Source: Pseudomonas sp. SDI (GTDB taxonomy: Bacteria > Pseudomonadota > Gammaproteobacteria > Pseudomonadales > Pseudomonadaceae). From it: DNA of 64,000 nt. Shown here piece by piece: positions 59,413-64,000 of the stretch. The position numbers and the translations under genes were made by a program. The notes beneath the pieces are model-generated. The model saw only the letters and a list, made by a program, of their open reading frames with translations. It searched no databases and had not been told where the DNA came from. The stretch's first letter is position 1. Each line of letters begins with the position of its first letter. Location: NCBI RefSeq assembly GCF_003105155.1, contig NZ_QETK01000011.1, positions 1 through 64,000 on the forward strand, read 5' to 3'.

Positions 59413-60648
59413 ATGGCGTTGATCGTACAGAAATTTGGCGGTACTTCGGTCGGCACAGTCGAGCGAATCGAGCAGGTTGCCGACAAGGTCAAGAAATTCC
59501 GCGAGGCGGGCGATGACCTGGTGGTTGTGCTGTCGGCCATGAGCGGGGAAACCAATCGCCTGATCGAGCTGGCCAAGCAGATCAGCGATCAGCCGGTTCC
59601 GCGCGAACTGGATGTGATCGTCTCCACCGGCGAGCAGGTGACTATCGCCTTGCTCGCCATGGCATTGATGAAGCGTGGTGTGCCGGCGGTTTCCTACACC
59701 GGCAATCAGGTACGGATTCTCACCGACAGTGCGCACAACAAGGCGCGCATCCTGCAGATCGACGACCAGAAGATCCGTGCCGACCTCAAGGCCGGGCGCG
59801 TGGTGGTGGTCGCCGGTTTCCAGGGTGTCGACGAGAACGGCAGCATCACGACCCTCGGGCGTGGTGGTTCCGATACCACTGGTGTGGCCCTGGCGGCTGC
59901 CCTGAAAGCCGACGAGTGCCAGATCTACACCGACGTCGATGGTGTCTACACCACTGACCCGCGTGTGGTGTCCCAGGCTCAGCGGCTGGACAAGATCACC
60001 TTCGAAGAGATGCTGGAAATGGCCAGCCTCGGTTCCAAGGTGTTGCAGATTCGTGCCGTCGAGTTCGCCGGCAAGTACAACGTTCCGCTGCGCGTGCTGC
60101 ACAGCTTCCAGGAGGGTCCGGGTACCCTCATTACTATTGATGAAGAGGAATCCATGGAACAGCCGATCATTTCCGGCATCGCCTTCAACCGCGATGAAGC
60201 CAAGCTGACCATTCGTGGCGTACCGGATACCCCGGGCGTTGCTTTCAAGATCCTCGGCCCGATCAGCGCCGCCAATATCGAAGTCGACATGATCGTGCAG
60301 AACGTTTCGCACGATAACACCACTGATTTCACCTTCACCGTGCACCGCAACGATTACGCCAAGGCCCAGCAGGTGCTGGAAAACACCGCCAGCGAAATCG
60401 GTGCGCGCGAAGTGATCGGCGACACCAAGATCGCCAAGGTCTCGATCGTCGGCGTTGGCATGCGTTCCCACGCAGGGGTCGCCAGCCGCATGTTCGAAGC
60501 CCTGGCTAAAGAGAGCATCAATATCCAGATGATCTCCACCTCCGAAATCAAGGTGTCGGTGGTGATCGAAGAGAAGTACCTGGAGCTGGCAGTGCGCGCC
60601 CTGCACACCGCCTTCGAACTCGACGCGCCGTCCCGTCAGGGCGAGTAA
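59413..60648 (+). CDS. lysC: Aspartate kinase
   Basis: A 411-residue enzyme that phosphorylates aspartate at the head of lysine, threonine and methionine synthesis. The kinase motif KFGGTSVG lies at residues 7-14, and two ACT domains (from about 265) bind the feedback inhibitors. Single polypeptide of the monofunctional class. A probable internal start at 60154 (Met248) would make a separate beta subunit. It is followed by a strong terminator, which separates it from rsmA. Confidence 0.97.
   Translation: MALIVQKFGGTSVGTVERIEQVADKVKKFREAGDDLVVVLSAMSGETNRLIELAKQISDQPVPRELDVIVSTGEQVTIALLAMALMKRGVPAVSYTGNQVRILTDSAHNKARILQIDDQKIRADLKAGRVVVVAGFQGVDENGSITTLGRGGSDTTGVALAAALKADECQIYTDVDGVYTTDPRVVSQAQRLDKITFEEMLEMASLGSKVLQIRAVEFAGKYNVPLRVLHSFQEGPGTLITIDEEESMEQPIISGIAFNRDEAKLTIRGVPDTPGVAFKILGPISAANIEVDMIVQNVSHDNTTDFTFTVHRNDYAKAQQVLENTASEIGAREVIGDTKIAKVSIVGVGMRSHAGVASRMFEALAKESINIQMISTSEIKVSVVIEEKYLELAVRALHTAFELDAPSRQGE
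60154..60648 (+). other. Probable internal translation start for LysC beta subunit
   Basis: ATG at 60154 is in frame with lysC and preceded by AGAGGAA at a suitable distance. The product (MEQPIISGIAFNRDEAKL onward, 164 residues) is exactly the ACT regulatory part. Alpha2-beta2 aspartate kinases made this way are known in Bacillus, Corynebacterium and some pseudomonads. Confidence 0.6.
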
Positions 60649-60661
60649 CGCGTTGCACCTG

Positions 60662-60691
60662 GGGCGCGGCTTTGCCGCGCCCTTCGTTTTT
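60662..60691 (+). terminator. Intrinsic terminator of lysC
   Basis: Nine-base-pair stem GGGCGCGGC/GCCGCGCCC (60662-60670 with 60674-60682), triloop TTT, then TTCGTTTTT. Confidence 0.9.
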
Positions 60692-60830
60692 CTGGCTGGC
60701 GTGGGTGATCTGTTCTTTTACGCGCGCTGGTCAATACTTAGGCTTAGGTCGACAACCGTCCTGGTTGTAGGTTGAAGCCCTTTTTTTTGCAGACTGTTGT
60801 CCCTGAACTGAAATGCGTGAGGAGAAAGGT

Positions 60831-61019
60831 ATGTTGATTCTGACTCGTCGGTGCGCAGAGAGCCTGATCATAGGCGATGGCGAAATCACCGTGACCGTGC
60901 TCGGCGTCAAAGGAAATCAAGTGCGGATCGGCGTAAATGCGCCCAAGGAAGTGGCCGTGCACCGTGAGGAAATCTACCTTCGGATCAAGAAAGAGAAGGA
61001 CGAAGAACCAAGCCTTTAA
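60831..61019 (+). CDS. csrA: Carbon storage regulator CsrA/RsmA
   Basis: A 62-residue RNA-binding dimer. It begins [19 protein letters not shown], with the conserved Arg pair and the later [19 protein letters not shown] block containing the key RNA-contact residue Arg44 region. It binds GGA motifs in leaders to control translation, here probably of secondary-metabolism and motility genes. The ribosome site GGAGAAAGG is excellent. The lysC-csrA-tRNA-Ser order is conserved in Pseudomonas. Confidence 0.97.
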   Translation: MLILTRRCAESLIIGDGEITVTVLGVKGNQVRIGVNAPKEVAVHREEIYLRIKKEKDEEPSL

Positions 61020-61048
61020 TTTTTATCGAGTTTTTTTCAAAAAAGAGT

Positions 61049-61077
61049 TTGCAAACGGGGAAAGCTCTGGTTATTAT
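61049..61077 (+). promoter_or_regulatory. Promoter of tRNA-Ser
   Basis: TTGCAA (61049-61054), 17-bp spacer, TATTAT (61072-61077); predicted +1 about 61084. Confidence 0.8.
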
Positions 61078-61091
61078 ACGCCCCGTGTTGC

Positions 61092-61182
61092 GGAGAGGTG
61101 GCCGAGTGGCCGAAGGCGCTCCCCTGCTAAGGGAGTATACCTCACAAGGGTATCGGGGGTTCGAATCCCCCCTTCTCCGCCA
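61092..61182 (+). tRNA. tRNA-Ser (GCU)
   Basis: 91 nt including the encoded CCA. Acceptor stem GGAGAGG/CTTCTCC with discriminator G, a long variable arm, anticodon stem CTCCC/GGGAG around loop CTGCTAA (anticodon GCT) and T-loop GGTTCGAATCC. Confidence 0.97.
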
Positions 61183-61247
61183 TTATTCAAATAGCACGCT
61201 GCAATCTGGCTTCTTCGCTAAGTTATTGAAACTAAACGAAAAAGTGC

Positions 61248-61275
61248 TTGATATAGAGATTGAGCGGGCTATAAT
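61248..61275 (+). promoter_or_regulatory. Promoter of the tRNA-Arg array
   Basis: TTGATA (61248-61253), 16-bp spacer, TATAAT (61270-61275), 15 bp before the first tRNA-Arg. No similar element precedes copies 2 and 3. Confidence 0.85.
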
Positions 61276-61289
61276 GCGCGGCATCAAAT

Positions 61290-61366
61290 GCACTCGTAGC
61301 TCAGCTGGATAGAGTACTCGGCTACGAACCGAGCGGTCACAGGTTCGAATCCTGTCGAGTGCACCA
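61290..61366 (+). tRNA. tRNA-Arg (ACG), copy 1
   Basis: 77 nt with CCA; acceptor GCACTCG/CGAGTGC, anticodon loop CTACGAA (ACG). Identical in sequence to copies 2 and 3. Confidence 0.97.
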
Positions 61367-61444
61367 TATAAGAAGTTGTTTTCAGTCACTGAAATTAACT
61401 TCTGTTTCAACCAGAGGTGATCTGGTCTAACAAGCGCCAACCCT

Positions 61445-61521
61445 GCACTCGTAGCTCAGCTGGATAGAGTACTCGGCTACGAACCGAGCGGTCACAGGTT
61501 CGAATCCTGTCGAGTGCACCA
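61445..61521 (+). tRNA. tRNA-Arg (ACG), copy 2
   Basis: Identical to copy 1, offset exactly 155 bp. The 78-bp spacer is closely related to that before copy 3. Confidence 0.97.
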
Positions 61522-61599
61522 TATACGAGGTTGTTTTCAGTTTCTGGAATTAACCTCTGCTTCAACCAGAGGTGAGCTGGTCTATCAAGCGCCAACCCT

Positions 61600-61676
61600 G
61601 CACTCGTAGCTCAGCTGGATAGAGTACTCGGCTACGAACCGAGCGGTCACAGGTTCGAATCCTGTCGAGTGCACCA
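61600..61676 (+). tRNA. tRNA-Arg (ACG), copy 3
   Basis: Identical to copies 1 and 2, offset a further 155 bp; followed 8 bp later by a terminator. Confidence 0.97.
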
Positions 61677-61684
61677 TACAACGA

Positions 61685-61712
61685 AAAGCCCGCCCTCCAA
61701 GGCGGGCTTTTT
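61685..61712 (+). terminator. Terminator of the tRNA-Arg array
   Basis: Stem AAAGCCCGCC/GGCGGGCTTT (61685-61694 with 61701-61710), loop CTCCAA, T-run. Confidence 0.93.
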
Positions 61713-62060
61713 GCTGTCTGCGATTTCATTTTTCGGTAAAGCGCGATGAATAAACTGTCATCGCTGCGATGCTGCCTGCGTGCTAATTTTTATCGGTGAA
61801 TGTGTTTTTTTTCTCGGGTTCGCCGTCGCACTGATGGACCTGAACGTTGTCCTAGCGTTGTCTCGCAAACGATTGTTCTCGCCAAGATTTCAGCCCCCTG
61901 ACAGCTCAGGCGGTGTATGATTGCGCCCGTCAGCCCCGCCGGGGCTTGTGGAATACCACCATGGACTTACCCAGTAGTTACTTAAACGCTCGATATACCA
62001 ATCAAGATTTGCCTGATTGAATCTCCCGGCGTGCTCCGCTGCTGGGAGTGGAGTTCGCCT
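61713..62060. other. mgtE upstream region
   Basis: About 350 bp without a gene. A short palindrome AGCCCC-GCC-GGGGCT (61932-61946) lies 115 bp before mgtE. No M-box (Mg2+) riboswitch motif was recognised. Confidence 0.5.
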
Positions 62061-63503
62061 ATGACTGAAGTAGAAGTAAAAAAGACGCAGGAAAGCTTGC
62101 AGGATCGCCTGGCCCAGGTGGTCGAACTGCTGCAGCGTCAGCGCGTGGTCGAAGACCTGACTCACCGTCAGGAGGGCCACCACCACGACCTGGTCGAGAA
62201 CCTGGTCCACCGGCAGAATCTGGTCGAGCTGCAACGCAAGCTCGATGACCTGCACTCCGCCGACGTCGCCTACATCCTTGAGGCCCTGCCACTCGATGAT
62301 CGTCTAACGGTCTGGCAGTTGGTCAAGGCTGAGCGCGACGGCGATATCCTCTTGGAAGTCTCCGACTCGGTGCGGGAAACCCTGATCGCCGACATGGACG
62401 ATCATGAGTTGCTCGCGGCTGCCAAGGAGATGGATGCCGACGAACTCGCCGACCTCGCCCCTGAACTGCCGCGCGACGTTGTTCACGAGCTGATGGAAAC
62501 CCTCGATGCTCAGCAGCGCGAGCGTGTTCGCTCGGCGCTGAGCTATGACGAGGAGCAGGTCGGTGCACTGATGGACTTCGAGATGGTGACCATCCGCGAA
62601 GACGTCAGCCTGGAAGTGGTGCTGCGTTACCTGCGCCGGCTCAAAGAGCTGCCGGGACACACCGACAAACTGTTTGTGGTCGATTACGACGGCATTCTCA
62701 AGGGCGTACTGCCAATCAAGCGTCTACTGGTCAACGACCCGGAGAAGCGCGTTGCCGATGTGATGGCCGATGATCCGGTGGTATTCCACCCGGAAGAGGA
62801 CGCCTACGATGCGGCTCAGGCCTTCGAACGGTATGACCTGGTATCGGCGCCGGTGGTAGACAAGAACGGTCGGCTGATCGGCCGTCTGACCATCGACGAG
62901 ATGGTCGACCTGATTCGTGAAGAGAGCGAAACCGAAGTCCTGAACATGGCCGGTCTGCGCGAAGAGGAAGACATCTTCGCGTCGGTCTGGCGTTCGCTGC
63001 GTAACCGTTGGGCCTGGCTGGCAATCAACCTGATCACGGCGTTTGTCGCCTCGCGGGTGATTGGTCTGTTCGAAGGTTCGATCGAGAAACTGGTGGCCCT
63101 GGCCGCACTGATGCCGATCGTCGCGGGTATTGGCGGCAACTCGGGTAACCAGACCATTACCATGATCGTTCGTGCCATGGCGCTGGACCAGGTGAGTCCA
63201 GGCAACACCTCGCGGCTGATGCGCAAGGAATTGGCCGTGGCCCTGATCAATGGCTTGGTGTGGGGAGGGGTGATCGGTGTGGTTGCCTACCTGTTGTATG
63301 GCAGTTGGTCGCTCGGGGTGGTGATGACGGCGGCGATGACGCTTAACCTGTTGCTGGCGGCGCTGATGGGGGTGTTGATCCCGATGACGCTGGCGCGCCT
63401 TGGGCGTGACCCGGCGATGGGGGCCAGTGTAATGATCACGGCGATGACCGACAGCGGCGGTTTCTTCATCTTCCTTGGCCTTGCGACTATCTTCCTGCTC
63501 TGA
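62061..63503 (+). CDS. mgtE: Magnesium transporter MgtE
   Basis: A 480-residue Mg2+ channel. Cytosolic N domain (residues about 35-140), two CBS domains (about 145-270; note LFVVDYDGILKGVLPIKRLL and APVVDKNGRLIGRLTIDEMVD), a connecting plug helix, then five membrane helices (about 300-480) with the pore-lining PIVAGIGGNSGNQT motif and the C-terminal AMTDSGGFFIFLGLAT. Gating by Mg2+ binding to the CBS dimer is the known mechanism. The start at 62061 follows GGAG. A terminator follows immediately. Confidence 0.96.
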   Translation: MTEVEVKKTQESLQDRLAQVVELLQRQRVVEDLTHRQEGHHHDLVENLVHRQNLVELQRKLDDLHSADVAYILEALPLDDRLTVWQLVKAERDGDILLEVSDSVRETLIADMDDHELLAAAKEMDADELADLAPELPRDVVHELMETLDAQQRERVRSALSYDEEQVGALMDFEMVTIREDVSLEVVLRYLRRLKELPGHTDKLFVVDYDGILKGVLPIKRLLVNDPEKRVADVMADDPVVFHPEEDAYDAAQAFERYDLVSAPVVDKNGRLIGRLTIDEMVDLIREESETEVLNMAGLREEEDIFASVWRSLRNRWAWLAINLITAFVASRVIGLFEGSIEKLVALAALMPIVAGIGGNSGNQTITMIVRAMALDQVSPGNTSRLMRKELAVALINGLVWGGVIGVVAYLLYGSWSLGVVMTAAMTLNLLLAALMGVLIPMTLARLGRDPAMGASVMITAMTDSGGFFIFLGLATIFLL

Positions 63504-63521
63504 AGTCGCGACAGCGGACAC

Positions 63522-63550
63522 AAAAAAAGCCAGCATCAGCTGGCTTTTTT
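63522..63550. terminator. Bidirectional terminator between mgtE and amrZ
   Basis: Stem GCCAGC/GCTGGC (63529-63534 with 63539-63544) flanked by A-run and T-run, so it works on both strands for the convergent pair. Confidence 0.93.
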
Positions 63551-63566
63551 ATGAGCGGTGGCGGGA

Positions 63567-63893
63567 TCAGGAAGCGTCCGCGGCCATCTCTACGTCGTGG
63601 GCGATCAAGGCGACCAGGGCGTTTTGCTGGCGATGGGACAACTGGCGGAAGCGCTGTAGCAGTTCGCGTTCATGCAGGGACAATTCCGGGCTGTCCAGGC
63701 GCATGCTCAGCTCATCACCCAGGGCTCCTTCCTGGATTAGGCTCTGCTCTAGGCGTGCGATGATTTCCGAGTTCATGCTGCGGTGATGGTTACGCGCAAC
63801 CTCGGCAATGCGCTCACGCATTCCGTCGGGCAGGCGGACGACGAATTTGTCAGCGGTGCGGCTTGAGTAAATAGCCTGTTTCATTGGGCGCAT
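63567..63893 (-). CDS. amrZ: Ribbon-helix-helix regulator AmrZ
   Basis: A 108-residue Arc/MetJ-type tetrameric DNA-binding protein. It starts [17 protein letters not shown]; the beta strand KFVVRLP contacts DNA and the helices carry [18 protein letters not shown], nearly as in P. aeruginosa AmrZ (AlgZ), followed by the C-terminal helix with [18 protein letters not shown]. AmrZ activates alginate and represses flagellar and c-di-GMP genes in P. aeruginosa; the targets here may differ. No clear ribosome site precedes either ATG (63893 or 63884). Confidence 0.95.
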   Translation of the reverse strand: MRPMKQAIYSSRTADKFVVRLPDGMRERIAEVARNHHRSMNSEIIARLEQSLIQEGALGDELSMRLDSPELSLHERELLQRFRQLSHRQQNALVALIAHDVEMAADAS

Positions 63894-64000
63894 ATAATTG
63901 ACCGGATTAGTTCAGGGGGAAGCGGTTCTCGAAATCGGCCGCACGATGATTGTTACGACCATCGCTGCGACAAAATGTTCAACCTGAATTGTGAATGAGG

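Noticed and set aside
61290..61676. CRISPR array suspected from evenly spaced repeats
   Set aside because: The 77-base repeats fold as tRNA-Arg with CCA ends, and the spacers are related to each other rather than unique.
61713..62060. Mg2+ riboswitch (M-box) before mgtE
   Set aside because: No conserved M-box segments were found; only a short palindrome is present.

Overview
The window is a chromosomal segment of a fluorescent pseudomonad, most likely of the Pseudomonas putida group. The grounds are the high GC content, the gene families, and a gene order that from memory matches the P. putida block recQ / phhABC-phhR / acsA / aot-argR / aruCFGDB-E / alaS-lysC-rsmA / mgtE-amrZ. No prophage, insertion sequence, plasmid gene or CRISPR array was seen. 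Accessory content lies at the left edge (a type I secreted adhesin), at 34.7-40.0 kb (a giant toxin-like gene) and at 55.6-56.3 kb (a riboswitch-controlled lumazine synthase).

Layout. 1-5250 is the C-terminal 1750 residues of a repetitive RTX adhesin with 738-bp tandem repeats, a VWA domain and glycine-rich calcium repeats. 5.75-16.8 kb holds a small DUF3077-like protein, YbaN, a UPF0149 protein, RecQ, a MarR regulator, the PlpD-type patatin autotransporter, a SelW-like protein, an EamA exporter, two AraC regulators, an LpxH-like phosphoesterase and a DUF962 membrane protein. 16.8-27.5 kb holds TrkH, a nitroreductase, a Cpx-like envelope-stress operon (coiled-coil protein, response regulator, Spy/CpxP protein, histidine kinase), YciI-YciB, and a forward cluster of PHP phosphatase, YciO, ScpA, ScpB and RluB. 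28-34.7 kb is aromatic amino acid metabolism: a permease, ArfB, a 43-residue gene, phhABC and the divergent regulator phhR with two operator-like boxes.

At 34748-40030, between phhR and a small DUF2790 gene, lies a 1760-residue protein whose C-terminus carries nucleic-acid deaminase toxin motifs (D-S-E and C-R-S-C). No immunity gene is recognisable beside it. This is the least explained and most interesting locus here.

The right half is a coordinated arginine and ornithine programme. The aotJQMP transporter imports basic amino acids, ArgR (AraC type) senses arginine, and aruCFGDB plus aruE run the arginine succinyltransferase pathway to glutamate and succinate. ArgR-like half-sites precede both aotJ and aruC. 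Next come the REP-like hairpin, FMN riboswitch-ribH2, alaS, lysC (with a probable internal beta-subunit start), rsmA/csrA, tRNA-Ser(GCU), three tandem tRNA-Arg(ACG) genes on a 155-bp period, mgtE and amrZ.
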